Below, in pieces: positions 1-12,209 of a DNA stretch of 64,000 nucleotides. The DNA is taken from positions 806,001 to 870,000 of the forward strand of contig JAWZSP010000003.1 of the NCBI GenBank assembly GCA_034401135.1, read 5' to 3'. The first letter of the stretch is position 1, and the number at the start of each line of letters is the position of its first letter. The stretch comes from Volutella citrinella (lineage: Eukaryota; Ascomycota; Sordariomycetes; Hypocreales; Nectriaceae). The translations under genes and the position numbers were made by a program. The notes under the pieces are model-generated. The model saw only the letters and a list, made by a program, of their open reading frames with translations. It had not been told where the DNA came from and did not search any database.

Positions 1-557
1 ATCGATCAGCTGCGACGAAGCCATCGCGAGCCAATGCCGCCAGCACGTTGCGCGCCGCGCTGGATGTTCGGAACCAACGAGGGGCCCTCGGTCAGCGAAA
101 CGAGCCAGGAGGCACGCGGGCAAGTTCCCAATTTCCTCGATGGAGTCGGCCGACGGCACTACCACGTGCTGCGATCTTGGCTTGCTTGGCCCGGTGCAAC
201 ATCGCTATTGCCGGCTTGCCGTCTTGTGAGTGGGGCAGGTTGGGACCCCATTCCGAAGAACCTTGGAGGTGGGTATCGTCGGCGGATCTGGCTACGACGC
301 ATTCGGCCGGCACCCCAGTGTGTTATTTCTCGGACCCGTGAGCAACACCTGCAGTCTACGGCCAGAGCGAAACGTGGTTGCCTGTTACGGTGTGCCGCTG
401 TGGCACCTTGTAGCATGGCACTTTTGCCCGCCGATGAGCCGCCGCCAGCGCTGATCATCGCCGTGTATATTAGGTCGACGGCCCGGGATGCTCACCATCC
501 TTTCAGACGAGCAACGAGCACACTCGCCAGCTGTTCATCGCCCGTGCCGTCCCCAAG
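1..557. other. Gene-free 5' stretch
   Basis: Overlapping open frames here are short and none shows a recognisable domain, signal peptide or coherent splice pattern. The last few hundred bases must contain the promoter and 5' leader of the permease gene that starts at 558. I see no clear TATA box and no repeat. Confidence 0.5.
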
Positions 558-2258
558 ATGGAGAACCAAGCCCCCCAAAAGACCTTCTGGCAGGCGGCTC
601 TGCCCATTTTCGCATGTGGTGCCGGTCTGTTTTCTGACGGTTACATCAACAACGTTAGTGCTGCATCCTCCCCCGGCCCGCCCAATGCATTGACCCTCCC
701 CAGGTTATCGGCTCCGTGAACACGGTCCTCGGCCTCCAGTACGGAAAGATCTACAAGGGCTCCAACTATGCTGCCAACGTCTCGTCCATTGCATTTGCTG
801 GTATTGTCGTCGGCCAGCTGGCCTTTGGCTACCTCTCCGACAACTGGTCGCGAAACAACGCCCTGATCCTGTCGACGGCCATTCTGCTCGTCTTCACTGC
901 CCTTGCCACCGGCTCCTACTACAAGGGCACCGCCGAGGGTCTGTTTGCTATCCTGACTGCATGGCGATTCTTCGTTGGTATCGGTATTGGAGGTTTGTGC
1001 CATGAGGCTCTGAAGTTGTGAGACCGCCCCGTCTAACGTGAAGCAGGAGAGTATCCCGCCGGCAGTGTCGGCGCTGCCGAGTCCTCTGGTGACATGAAGC
1101 ACGGTTCGCGTAACCGTTGGTTCATCTTCTTCACCAACACCATGATCGATTTCGGTTTCGTCATTGGTGCCTTTATCCCTTGTTCGTGATCCACGCCCTC
1201 ACAGCACCAACCTGATTCGACGATTACTGACATGAAGGCACAGACGTCATCGCCGCTGGCGTTCACAACAACCCCGACAAGTATGAGGTCATCTGGCGAA
1301 CCAGCCTGGGCATTGGCCTGGTCTTCCCCTTCATCCTGTTCGTCCTCCGTCTGAGGCTAAAGGAGCCAGAGGAGTTCCGCAAGGAGTCTATGAAGAAGGG
1401 AACACCTTATCTTCTTGTTTTGCGGTTCTACGGTTTCCGTCTTCTCTGCGTCTCCCTCATCTGGTTCATCTACAACGTGAGTCTAACCCTCAAACATGTC
1501 TCAGCCTGCATAAGACGTGGTGCCCCTGTGGGACAACCAACACTATGGCAAACAAATCTAATTGGTAGCAGTTCTCCTCCTACGCTTTCGGTATTTACTC
1601 TTCCTCCATTGTCAGCGGACTTTACGGAGATGAGGCGCCCTTGACTACCGTTTTCGGCTGGAACACTGTTCTCAACCTCTTCTACATCCCCGGCACCATT
1701 CTTGGCGCTTTCTTCAGCGACTGGATCGGCCCCAAGTACACTCTGATTCTCGGACTCAGCGTGCAGTCCATCATCGGCTACGGAATGGCTGGTGGCTATG
1801 CTACCATCTCCAAGAACATTGCTGGGTTCACCGTCATGTACGGCATCTTCCAGGCTCTTGGCGAATTCGGCCCTGGCAACAACATCGGCCTGCTTTCGGC
1901 CAAGACCTGCGCCACTGGAGTCCGTGGACGCTACTACGGCATTGCTGCTGCTATCGGAAAGATTGGAGCCTTTGTCGGCACCTGGGTGTTCCCCTACATC
2001 CAGAAGGCCGGTGGCGGTGACGATCTCAAGTCCGCCCAGTACCCCTTCTGGGTTGCTTCCAGTCTCTGCCTCGTCTCGTGCGCCATTTGCTTCTTCTTCA
2101 TCCCTCATGTTGGTCAGGATACCATCCAGGAGGAGAACGTCCGCTTCCGTGCCTTCCTTGCCGAGAACGGCTACGACCTTTCTAAGTTGGGCAACGAGTC
2201 TGACTCCGAGTCTGGAGTCGTGCAGGAGGAGACTAAGGAGACTACTGAGAAGATCTAG
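558..2258 (+). CDS. Git1-like glycerophosphodiester/phosphate MFS permease
   Basis: Five exons fit one continuous frame: 558-653, 704-992, 1047-1181, 1244-1476 and 1572-2258, giving 479 aa. All four introns have GT/AG ends and the codon phases close exactly. The protein is a major facilitator with about 12 hydrophobic segments. The N-terminus runs into an FSDGY motif in the first membrane segment. The loop after segment 2 reads GYLSDNWSRN, and GIGIGGEYPAG spans an exon junction, as in the phosphate:H+ symporter branch. A second copy of the loop signature, FFSDWIGPKY, marks the C-terminal half. This branch includes yeast and Candida Git1, which import glycerophosphoinositol or glycerophosphocholine at the plasma membrane. 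The hydrophilic tail is acidic and Ser/Glu rich. An inorganic phosphate or carboxylate substrate cannot be excluded. Start chosen as the first ATG in frame with the conserved N-terminus. Confidence 0.88.
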
Positions 2259-2784
2259 GAATGTAGCTGCAGAGAAGCCGGCGACCCTCTGTGTACGATT
2301 AAAGTGCTAGTCGGCAGGAAAGTTGACCAGATACAGACCAGGAGTCAGTAGAGATAATGTTAATGACAGACCCAGGCTAGCTTTGAATGATTGAATTGAC
2401 TACAATCATACAACTATATTATGCTCTAATAATTACTATAACACGGCACGAACCTATGTGCCGTGATCGCGCCACTCAATGTGCGAATGCTGATACTTGG
2501 TACCAAAGACTTTCAGGGATCAGGCAGCACCTGATACCAACCTGTAGGATCTCGTCAACATCGTGCCGTGACTGAGTCAGACATGGCCATTTATGGGATT
2601 ACGCTGCAGTGCTGCCACACTCTCCGATCCGTAGACCAATCTACACGTAGTCGACGCGTCAATGAGAAGCAGTTTCAACGTTTGATTCATTGACCAATTC
2701 ATCCCCCAAACGATTTAGTCCTACTTGAGTTGCGTCTCGAGTATTAATTACTTATTTTTCCAAGTCCCAGTCATTTATCTAAGA
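2259..2784. other. Intergenic, AT-richer, no gene seen
   Basis: Contains the 3' untranslated end of the permease gene and the leader of the small acidic gene at 2785. A lower-GC patch lies around 2390-2450. No RNA gene or repeat was recognised. Confidence 0.55.
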
Positions 2785-3486
2785 ATGGCTGGTCAGCAGT
2801 CAACTGGATCCGTTGGGTTCAGCTCCAAGAGCCAGAGAAGAGCGCGGAAGGACATTGTTCTTTCTAGTGATGACGATGAGCCAATGCCGTCGGACAAACC
2901 AATCACTGGGTCAGCTTGGTCAAGCTCAGAGGGGACGAAAAGACCGCGGAAAGACATTGTGCTTTCCAGCGACGACGACAGTGAATCACTGCCGTCAGCT
3001 TCTAAAGCTCTACAAAGAGCGAGCCTTGGAGTTCAGGCGTCAGGCCAGAGTTCGAGTAAGTGAAATGATTTCAGCCTTTGAAACACAGCACGAATGCCAA
3101 TTTCTTCACGATCAACCACTCTTGTCCTTTCAACACCCAAGCGATGAAGGTTTGTTTCGTGAGCTAACCAACACCAGATCGGTCACCGAGCACGCGTGTG
3201 AACCTTGGATTTGGAACTGACATGACACCTGGCGTTAGTACTCTGACAACGGATCAATGATGGAATATGCTGACTTTTAAAAGAAGTTGAAGGATCCGAC
3301 CGCGATCCAATCGAAGAGGGCTTCAAAATGGAGCCTGAAGACACGGGGAATTCCGCGGGCTTGTTCGAAGCTCTTATGACGAGATCTACGAGATCGGCGA
3401 GATCATTGATCTCGAAGAGTTCATCCCATTTTGAGCAAGAACCTGGTCTGGCAGGGTTCAAGCATTGCAACGAGGATCCTTGCTGA
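2785..3486 (+). CDS. Small acidic protein with two SUMO-interaction-like motifs
   Basis: Tentative three-exon model: 2785-3055, 3178-3237 and 3284-3486, 177 aa. The first intron has a canonical GTAAGT donor at 3056; the second uses a weak GTACTC donor. Phases close and the frame ends at TGA 3484-3486. I do not recognise the family. Exon 1 carries the same block twice, 34 residues apart: R-K-D-I-V-L-S-S-D-D-D at residues 21-31 and 55-65. A hydrophobic I-V-L core followed by serines and acidic residues is the classic layout of a phospho-regulated SUMO-interaction motif. The rest is Ser-rich and charged with no predicted fold, membrane segment or signal peptide. It could be a complete small nuclear protein or the surviving 5' part of a larger SUMO-linked gene. 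The existence of a gene is fairly likely; exons 2 and 3 are uncertain. Confidence 0.4.
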
Positions 3487-4039
3487 GAATATATGGTATT
3501 TATATCACACAGGAAACCAGGTTTCTGACACCCACTAATCTGTTGGCTCACCCAAGCAGTTTCTTCTATCTGGTTTCGCAGCTCCATCCCCGGCCAAGGT
3601 CGTTTCGACCAATGGTCAGTATCTAGGAGTTAGGGCACAGCGATTATTTAGTACTATTACAGATGGGAGCCGTGGGAATCAGAACAGTGTCAGGGATTCG
3701 AATAAGTTAAGGGTCAGAGCGGTATCAGGCAACAGTGGTTAGGATCAGCCATGGGATAAGTTCCAGGATTATTCACTTGTACTTGACATATTGATAGGCA
3801 ATGCCACAATGGCATATATTCAAAACTTGCCGCATATGGGTTCGTGTCGTGGCGTAGTAATTAGTAGAGCAGAATATGGGAATAATTATGTTTATGGCAT
3901 GTGTTGTCTCGTGTCTCGTTCTCTATCCTTGTAGCATGGGCAGCGCAACTCGTGGCTGGGCTTTGAAACGCCAGCCCCTCGTAGAGTCCTACTCCTTGGT
4001 GAACGAGAATTGAACGAGCCAGCACGACGCTCATGATCA
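3487..4039. other. Intergenic, no gene seen
   Basis: AT-richer stretch between the small acidic gene and the convergent sugar transporter. It presumably holds both 3' ends. No coding potential or repeat was recognised. Confidence 0.55.
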
Positions 4040-5951
4040 TTAGACCTTTGCCGTCTGCTCTTCCCCAGCCTTCTCAGTATCAGATGTCTCAGCTCCCAGA
4101 TTACGCAGGCGACCCTCCTTCATCTCCTTGGTCATTCGCTTAGCGACCTTGACGGGGTTCTCGTCTTCTATGAAGAATTGATCAACCTGCTCAAGCGTGA
4201 AGTTGCTGGTTTCGGGAATCCAGAAGTAGATGATGGGCACGAAGACGTAGTTGAGAATCATGAAGATAAGATAAGACTTCCAGTTGATTCGGTTGATCCT
4301 GGAATAACGTTAGCCCCACCTCTGACCCACATGCAGCGCCACGCCATAACGCCACAACGCCACAACACCACAGAAACTCACAGGACCGGAGTGATCATGA
4401 CAACCACGAAGTTCCACATCCAGTTCGAACTGATTCCGATTGCGGTACCGCGAGCTCTTGCTCTGAGGGGAAGCACTTCAGGCACCAGCGCCCAAGGAAC
4501 TGAATTCATGCTGAGTCCGAAAACGAGCTGGTAAATGAAGAAGAAGGCCACGGCAGCATTGGCAAAGGCCTTGCCCTTCTCCACCTGAGAGAGCATGGCA
4601 GCGATCATCATCATACAGAAACCGAGTCCAAACGATCCCCACATCATGGTTCGTCGTCGGCCCATGCGGTCAAGCGCCAGGGCGGGGAGGATAGCGCCAA
4701 CCATGAACATGATCTGAATGCAGCCGCCAAGAATCTGGGCCATTTTCGGGGTCTGGCCAGCGTTCTGAACCAGGACGCTACGGAAAAGTTAGTAAAATGC
4801 GGAAAACGAGTATTTAGATGTTAAGAGAGTGGTATCAAATCATGACATCGTCCACCATCACACCCCGCTACCATGACGACGCCGAAGCAGGCGAGGAAGG
4901 TAACTTACGAGGGAACATAGTACACAACAAGGTTGATACCACCAAGTTGGTTCATAAACTGGCCAAACCACGCCATGAGAACTCGGTTGCCGGTCTGGAC
5001 ACGGTCGTTCTTGAAGCAGTCAGTCAGAGAAAGCTGAGACTCAGACTCCAGTTCAATGGCAGCCTCAATAGCGCGGACTTCCTGGACAATGAAGGGGTCG
5101 GTCTCAGCCTTGTCGTACACCTCGCACATGATATTGATGGCTTCTTCGCGGTGCCCATTCTGGAATAGCCATCTAGGGGAGTCGGGGAGCGCGAAGACAA
5201 GGACAACGACAATAAGGGCAAAGACGATTTGGAAGGCGAGGGGAAGCCGCCAAGCCATCGCGCCTCCGGCGTAGGACAGGCCGAAGTCAAACCAGTAGGC
5301 AAATACAATGCCTACACCAACGAAGAGAGACTCGGAGGCGATGAGACGACCACGGTACTTGGCCTCACAGAGTTCGGCCTGGTACATGGGGACGGTGGAC
5401 GTCTTCATGCCAGTACCGAAGCCGGTGATGACACGGCCAATGACGAGATGGGGAACGTGGTAGGCACTGGCCTGGAGCACAGCACCGATGATAACCAGAG
5501 CCATGGCAATCCAAATGGTCTTTCGGCGACCCAGGATGTCGGCGGTAAAGAAGTTGACTGGTTGTTGTTAGTCGGTTGTCATCGTGGGCCAATGAGCGTG
5601 GCGGCAAGATTGCCGTTTTAGGCAATTGCATGCGGAGGCGGCGTGGCCATCGACAGCCACCACATTGGATGGGGGACTACTCACTAATACATCCAGTCAG
5701 ACATCCCAGGTTGTAGCAGGAAACAATGATACCGGTCTTGGAGTCAGACGGGTGGTTGAACTGGTTGAGCCAGTCCTCATTCTGGAGAATACCACCAAAC
5801 ACACCCTGTGCTGTTGTCAGTCGAGTCCTCCCCAAGTGGACGAGAGACGACATACCTGATCGTAACCGAAGAGTACGAATGCAATCAGGCAGGTCACGGT
5901 GATACCCATGCGGAGGCTTTTGCCCCGTCCGAGGAAGTTGACCCTCATCAT
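4040..5951 (-). CDS. MFS sugar transporter
   Basis: Five exons on the minus strand: 5951-5856, 5805-5685, 5557-4909, 4777-4382 and 4298-4040, 506 aa, all phases closing. The sugar-porter signatures are present in order: FGYDQGVFGG in segment 1, the D-I-L-G-R-R-K loop after segment 2, R-V-I-T-G-F-G-T-G in segment 4, PDSPRW before the central loop, MNQLGGINLVVYYVPS in segment 7, DRMGRRR between segments 8 and 9, and PETSNFTLEQVDQFF at the cytoplasmic end. These are hallmarks of the fungal hexose/disaccharide transporter family at the plasma membrane. The exact sugar cannot be read from sequence. The first ATG is immediately followed by a second ATG; I used the outer one. Introns interrupt the first half most heavily, which is usual for the family. 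Confidence 0.9.
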
Positions 5952-7895
5952 GGTGACGATCTGGAACAATGAGAATAATCTGAGAATGAATACGACGAAA
6001 GATGACTGTCTACGAGGGCATCACCATCATCGACAGAGGGGCCCATTGGTATTTAAACTTGCCGACCAAAGGTTGACCTCGCGGTGGCCCGATGACAGGG
6101 CCCCACCGACGCTCAGAGTGCTACATTACCATCACTATTTACTAGTTCGAGTCTTGGCCGGTCCCCTGTGGCTACCGACTTACCGTCCCCTCTATTCCCG
6201 CAGTGACAGGCGCCTGACTCGAAAACGAGGAAGCCCTCCCAACCACAGCCCGCATCGCGGACCCGGGCGCTCGTGGAGTTAGGTTAGGACGGGATGGGGC
6301 CACCGCTCGTAAGGTCTAATCCGGGGGTCGGATGGGGAAGCGAGAGGATTAGGGTGGGACGCTGGCTGCGAAGATTGGGGGATGCCAGCTGACTCCAGCG
6401 GGGTTTGTCCCACAGTTTGCGGGAGCCAAAGACAATTCTTACGACACAAATTCGCGGTCGAGAGCGGAGCCGATGCTCGACCGCCCGGGGTGGGGGAAGC
6501 CGTCAATCCTCAATGGTGTGGTACTGTGGTTTTCCGAGGCCGTAGTTGGCAAGATGGAGCAGGGATCGGGAGAATTTAACCCACACACCCTGGGCATCGC
6601 TCTGGATCGGCGAGGGTAGCAGTGGGCTAGGTAACCGTTTACCGTTTCATGGCCAAGCACGGCTAAACGTGGTGGCCGAGCAGGGGGTGTTTCCCGTGGC
6701 CGCACTTGTCTGATCATGACTGCCGGTCAGCCATACCATACTGGGTAATTCGTAAGTGATATTTTACTTCTTTTTTATTTTGCGGTTGTCATATCTTTCC
6801 AGAGCACACTAAAATAAACCGGTCTACAGCCACAAACGGTTCATGCTGTCTGCTGTCCCTTTGGCATGCAAGCAACCCGGCTGCCAAGAGACTACTACCA
6901 TCCAATGACCCAACTCTGAATCCTTCTGCCGGGACCCCCAACGTCAGAGTTTTTCACACCGTAGAGTGTATACAAGTCTCACAGGGTCACGAGGTTTCAA
7001 AATTACTGCTAGCACCTACCCCAGTCGCCCTTCCCTTTCCCCAGGGTTGCGTCAAGCCCTGATCCCCGGCCGTGCATCACCGCGGCCGAATAATATTCGC
7101 ATCCGCACCGCAAAACGTCCCACCTTTGCAACGCTTCTTTCTCATGCGAACATGACCATGGTTTGGCAACCCAGAGAAATGGTTGATTGAGTGGGTAGTG
7201 ACATGCGCACCAATCACCGACATCCCAAAACGCCTTGCCCATGAGCTAGATCAGTCTTGGAGTCACCCATGCCGTTGCAAGCGTTGCAACCCTCCGTCGA
7301 AACGGCGCCATGTTCGATAGCCTCGCCCTTCTTCCGAGAAGCTCAAACGCGACCGCCGGCAAAGCCTGCGTATTACCGAGCACGCGGCACCGCATCCCTG
7401 GTTGCCTCAACTTGTAGTCTAGTTCGTGGTTCGCTTCGATGCATCGCTCGCATTGCATGAGGCGTCAGCCGTCACATGGCCGCTCTAGCCCCGTCTTGGA
7501 TTTCGTCTTACACTGTCGTTGACTCCTTCCATCCGGTAGCACCCCCAGACCCCGGTCTATCTCGATCTCCAAGTCTTGTGCCAAGGTATCCCACCTCCCA
7601 TGCGCCGGCTGCCTGCGCTTAGCTCGCCTCTCGCCCCAGTCCTCCCCATATTGCCCTTTGGTCACCAGGCGAGCTGTCATGCGCGCCAATCAGGCTGCAA
7701 AGCTTCTTCAGGCGTCCCATGTCTGTGTGTTGATGCCGTTTTCTAGTCATCGTGACATCACGTAATGGCGTCGCGGTGTGGCCTGTGTTTGATACAGGTA
7801 ACAGGCCGCATCCAGACCATTGACAGAACCACATATTCCAGCCCTCTAGACTCCTAGTCTCTCCGTATCCAAGCTTCAAGATTCTACTCAACTTC
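5952..7895. other. 1.9-kb gene-free stretch
   Basis: Holds the upstream region of the sugar transporter, including a TTTAAATA-like box read on the minus strand at 6050-6057 about 100 nt before its start. Open frames are short, overlap on both strands and have no domain. No tRNA, repeat or transposon signature was seen. Confidence 0.5.
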
Positions 7896-8777
7896 TCAAG
7901 CGGCCTCCCAGTCCATGGGTTCTACCATCCACTCCCACTCGTCGTCATCCGCACCAACCCCGGCTCGTCCGCTTGCTCCCACTCCCGCGCTGCCACCGTT
8001 AGCCCCGTCGCTAGCCCCGTGGCGATCCCCGGCCCCGGCCAGCTCTAATTCCACCTCTTGCTGGATGTGGTCCGCGGCGATGTGGTACGCAGCCTCCAGC
8101 CCGGTGAGGACCTGTGTCACGATCCACGTGAGGTTATAGAGTCGGAGCGACGGCGTCTCCTTGCCTTCAGCGGCGTCCTTCCAACGGTTGCGAAGCTCCT
8201 TGGCCTTCCAGAGGGCCTGGTTGACCTCGCCGGTGCCAAGAGCTGCGTGAACCGGGCACGTCTCGTCCTCTAGTGCGAGGATCACGTTGTGATGGTACGC
8301 ATGGCCCCAGTTAGAGGCTCGAGCAGAGCCCCAGTTGGAGCTGGAGAATCCGCCCTGCTGGCGCTGCTCGCGCGAGATGGAGATGCCAAAGATGAGGAGC
8401 AGCAGCACAATTGCCTGCTCAATCCAGACGTAGAACTCGTGAAAGTCGACCTTGAAGTTACGCTCCGCGTCGGCCTGGGTGAATCCAAACTCTTCTGGGT
8501 TGACGGCGCGGAGGTACGAGCTCTGGAGGTCGAGGAACTTCCACCGCAGGCGGTGACAGGCCTGCTCGAAGCGATGGAACGCCTGGGATGGCGTGAGACG
8601 GTTGCCCGTGGATGAGACACCCGGCGCGAAGGCGGTTGCGGAGGCGACAGCAGTAGGCCGGCTATCCTGCGAGGCTGAGCGCGGAGTCGAGGGCAGCGAG
8701 GGCGGCAGCGACCTGACAAAGTGAGGCTTCCGATCCGCCCACATGGAGGCTCGCAGGCCACTCGGAGGGTTTGACAT
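7896..8777 (-). CDS. Conserved fungal protein of unknown function
   Basis: Single uninterrupted frame of 293 aa starting at the ATG on 8777-8775. I do not recognise the family. Residues 1-60 are Ser/Pro rich and look disordered. Residues about 64-130 form an amphipathic helical region with many aromatic and charged residues (H-R-F-E-Q-A-C-H-R-L-R-W-K-F). It includes a short very hydrophobic run, AIVLLLLIFGI, flanked by W-I-E-Q and S-I-S-R, that could be a buried helix or a single membrane segment. Residues about 180-250 are again helical. The C-terminus is a Gly/Ala-rich linker ending in a D-D-D-E-W-E-W acidic-aromatic tail. There is no signal peptide. The balanced composition, long frame and absence of a competing antisense domain make this a real gene. 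Confidence 0.75.
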   Translation of the reverse strand: MSNPPSGLRASMWADRKPHFVRSLPPSLPSTPRSASQDSRPTAVASATAFAPGVSSTGNRLTPSQAFHRFEQACHRLRWKFLDLQSSYLRAVNPEEFGFTQADAERNFKVDFHEFYVWIEQAIVLLLLIFGISISREQRQQGGFSSSNWGSARASNWGHAYHHNVILALEDETCPVHAALGTGEVNQALWKAKELRNRWKDAAEGKETPSLRLYNLTWIVTQVLTGLEAAYHIAADHIQQEVELELAGAGDRHGASDGANGGSAGVGASGRAGVGADDDEWEWMVEPMDWEAA

Positions 8778-9981
8778 TGTGGAGAAGCCGGGTCAATCGT
8801 CTGCCAGATAGTGCCGGTACTGATATGAAAGCAAAACGCTCAAAGGGGCAACCAGACCGGAGCGGCGGCGAACCCGGCGATTCGGCACCCGGGCCAGCTG
8901 TCGCGTGTCGGGTCGGCGAGCCACGGGGTGCAAATCAGCGAAACCAAGCCCGTGGCGCTGGGCTATCGTCGTTGGGGTGCGTTGCAGTAGTCAATCGCCC
9001 CTCGCCGGACCCCGGGGGAGCAAGACGAGGACAGGAGGACGACGTATGCCCAGGGCCCGAAGAGATTTTGCCGTCCACTGGGGACGCTGCACCAAGGTCA
9101 AGGTCGAGGTCGAGCTAAAGGGGGTTCAATCTGCTCGGTCGGCGTCCGAGATGATGTGGAATGAGGAGCAATCCAGGTGCTCCGCCGCTCGTCCTGATGG
9201 AGCAGAAGCTGAAGCCAAGGACGGAGCCAACACAAGCGCTGGTCCAGCAAACGCCGCACGCACAGGGCAGACACCAGAGCCTGGCTGGGCTGTCGCAGAA
9301 GATCCCTGTGGGCGCCAGACTTGGCGCCCTGATTGGCCCGCGTAACGGTGTTGCCAGCCTCAGCGTGGGGCGGCGCTACCGACGTCTCATCAGCCTGGCC
9401 GTTGGATCTATCAGGAAGCAGGACTGAGTTCATCCGTGAAGTGAATAAGAGCACAATGATAAGCAACAGCACCAGGGGTGGGCTGACTGGCTCCCTGGCT
9501 CTTCAAAATAAAATAAAAATAAAAAATCTCCACCTTGTAATACGGTTTAGCAGCGACTGATTGCAACTAAGGCCTAGGACGTTCATTTGGTTCGGTTCAG
9601 GCCCTATTTTAACTGACGCCGATGGCATTCTAACATTAGGTTCTGTTTAGGTATTTCAACGTCTCTGTCTTGTCTCCTCTCCTCCTGGATGCTGAGACAG
9701 CCTATTCTACGTAACTGGCCACGCACATCTCTGGACCGAGAGTACTTTTCAAATAGCCATCGTCAGTCACTACACTCCTCACTCCCCAGCCAGTGCCGTG
9801 ATCAAACATACTTGCTTTTCTATTCCTAACCCTGTCTACAATCGCCTGAAATCGAGCTAGACTACCAAACCACTGATGCCACATCGAAATGGGTATTTGT
9901 CCTGAGACGCCATATCAAATCCCCTCTGATCAAACGCCTGAAATTGATCCGCATCCGCCCTCAAGCCAAGACTTTGCTCAT
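8778..9981. other. Intergenic, no gene seen
   Basis: Between the unknown protein (start 8777) and the 3' end of the helicase gene. GC-rich in 8780-9470, then AT-richer with an A-rich patch at about 9505-9530. The frames seen lack ATG starts or domain content. Confidence 0.5.
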
Positions 9982-11804
9982 CTAACCACGCCCGCCGCGT
10001 CCGCCACGTCCACCACGCCCTCCCTGGCCGCCCTGACCGCCTCGGCCATTTCTAGGAACCTTGGGCGGGTCGGGCACAACGACGAGTCCCTTGGTTCCGC
10101 GCAAGCCCATCTTACCCACCGTGGAACGAGCGAGAGCGGGCGTCTCTGGCGTTCCCAGAGCATTGCGTGCATAGTTGTTGGCCTCTGCCACCAGGTCCTC
10201 GTTGCTCCATCGGAACGACTTGACGTGGGACTTGTAGAAGCCGAGCCATGCCTGGTAAATCTTGCCCTTGTCGTTCTCATCAATGTTCATCACAACCGAC
10301 TCCACCTCGGCAGCGACAGAGAGATCGCTTGCGTGTGGGACAAAGGTAATTTCCTTCAATGTCCACTTGGGGAAGAATGTCTCCGGCTCGCAAATGATAA
10401 AGATGCCGCGTCCCTCGGCGCCAGCTCGGGCGGTACGTCCAAGACGGTGAATGTAGCTCTCCTTGTCGGAAGGAATGCCAACCTAGCAGCATGATTAGTC
10501 CACTTATCCGCTTGCGTAATCGTAAAAGTACTAACCTGGAACACGGTAGTAACACCCGGGAAATCCATCCCACGTGCAATGACATCAGTCGCGACGAGGA
10601 TGCCTGTGCTGGCGTTGCGATAGTCGTTTGTTATCTTGGTGCGCTTGTTCTGCGAGGCGCGGCTGTGTAGAACGCTAACGGGAAGGGGTGCCATCATCTT
10701 GGAAAGAATCTCTCCGTAAAAGTCGGCAAGGTGAGCCGTCTGGGCGAAAACGATGGCTTTGAAATCCGGTTGGCGCTGGGCCTCCTGGCGGACGCATCCC
10801 GCCATGGCCGGCACGACGTTGCTGAACGTGTCCACCGTGACCAGCAGCTGAGGAACTCGCTCGTGTGTGTTGACCTCTCCCGCAGGGACCGTGGTGATGA
10901 ACTTGTAGCCCGGCAGGAGGACGAGCTTGGCAGCCTTTTCGACGTGGGTGCCGATGGTGGCAGAGAACAGCAATCCCTGGCGAGGTACCTCCTTCCTGTC
11001 GGGAAGTCTGCTCACAATCTCCTTCAGGTCCCTTGCGAATCCCATGTCGAGGAGACGATCTGCTTCATCCAGCACCAGTGTCTGGAGATTGCGGAACGTG
11101 TAAAGAATATCCTCGTTGGCCATGTGGTCGAGCAGGCGACCTGGGGTGGCGACAAGAATCTGGCAGCCAGAGAGGATACGTCGCTCTTCTTGGTCCTTGT
11201 TGGTGCCGCCAATGGCGAGCCGAGTGTGGAATCCCGGAAAGTGCTGGAGCAGGTTTTGGCTCTCCTTGACGATTTGCATGGCCAGCTCTCTCGTCGGGCT
11301 GATGACCAGGATAGACACGGCAGAGCCATCCGTAGGCCTTGAGCCTGAGAGCATGTGCTGAATCGCCGGAAGCAAGAAAGCCAGAGTCTTGCCAGTTCCA
11401 GTCTTGGCTTGGACGAGACAGTCGCTGCGCTTGGGCGGGAGCAGCTCCTCAATGGTGGCGGCCTGAACAGGCGTCATGTGCTCAAAACCCAGGTCGTTGG
11501 TAATGGTCTTGAGCAGCGTGGGGTTGACCAGGTTCGATGAAGCAAGGTCGGCGAAACGAGCAGCGTCTAGTGGCACCGCATCAGGGGCCGGTACGTCGAG
11601 CATCTCCTGGTCCTGCTGCTGGGCTTCTGGCTGGGGCTGCTGGGCAGGGCGAGGCTGGCGAGGCTGTCGAGCAGCGGGCTCAACGTCCCAGCTGTCTTCA
11701 GGCTTCTCATTTCGACGGTCCCGCGGGTGGCCGCCCTTGTTAGGTCCATGGTCCTGGGGGCGACGTCGGCGGTTGGGGCGGCGGCGGCCTCTGGGCTGAT
11801 CCAT
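9982..11804 (-). CDS. DEAD-box ATP-dependent RNA helicase (Mss116-like)
   Basis: Two exons, 11804-10536 and 10482-9982, encode 589 aa. All DEAD-box motifs are visible in order: Q motif region FEHMTPVQ, motif I AKTGTGKT, Ia PTRELAMQ, TPGR, motif II DEAD, motif III SAT, motif V ARGMDFPGV at the exon 1 end, and motif VI HRLGRTARAG in exon 2. The N-terminus is Arg-rich and then Gln/Pro rich. The C-terminus ends in a run of G-G-R-G-G repeats, an RNA-binding RGG tail. The closest named group is the Mss116 branch, which acts on mitochondrial group I/II introns and RNA in yeast. The basic N-terminus could be a targeting or an RNA-binding segment, so location is open. The frame continues upstream of 11804 without an ATG, which decides the start. 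Confidence 0.9.
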
Positions 11805-12209
11805 CTTAGCAGTTGCGAGTTTATCGACGTTGATGAAAGATAGTGGCGATTCAATCTCAGCGATAAATTTGCTTCCGCGATTTCGTGTTGGAGCTGGCTG
11901 ACACGAAGTCACGTGGGGAAGACTAGTGTCTGGGATCCCGTTAGTCAGCGGGATCGCAACAGAAGCCTCAGGTTGAAGCGTTTGCAGGAATCGAAGGGCG
12001 GCTGGTGATGCAAAAATATGATGGTTGGCAAGGATAAATTACCTTTTTCACCATGTGGCTTGTTTTTGCCCTTTTTCCTCCTTCTTCCAGCCTCGTTTCG
12101 TGGCTTCGCTCGATTTCGTATGTTCTTTCGTTTTTGTAGGTTGGAAGATACCTAGGATCTGTCAGTCAAATCTAGAGAGTCAAGAATGCAGTGATCTAAC
12201 ATCATCTGA
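11805..12209. other. Helicase upstream region
   Basis: Contains the promoter and leader of the minus-strand helicase gene and the region in front of the orphan coding fragment at 12210. Several T-rich and CT-rich stretches occur at 12040-12130, as in fungal promoters. No gene is supported. Confidence 0.45.

Noticed and set aside
9098..9472. Possible small secreted protein starting with a hydrophobic run on the minus strand
   Set aside because: The hydrophobic start has no ATG (the first codon is GTG) and the first true ATG removes the signal-like segment.
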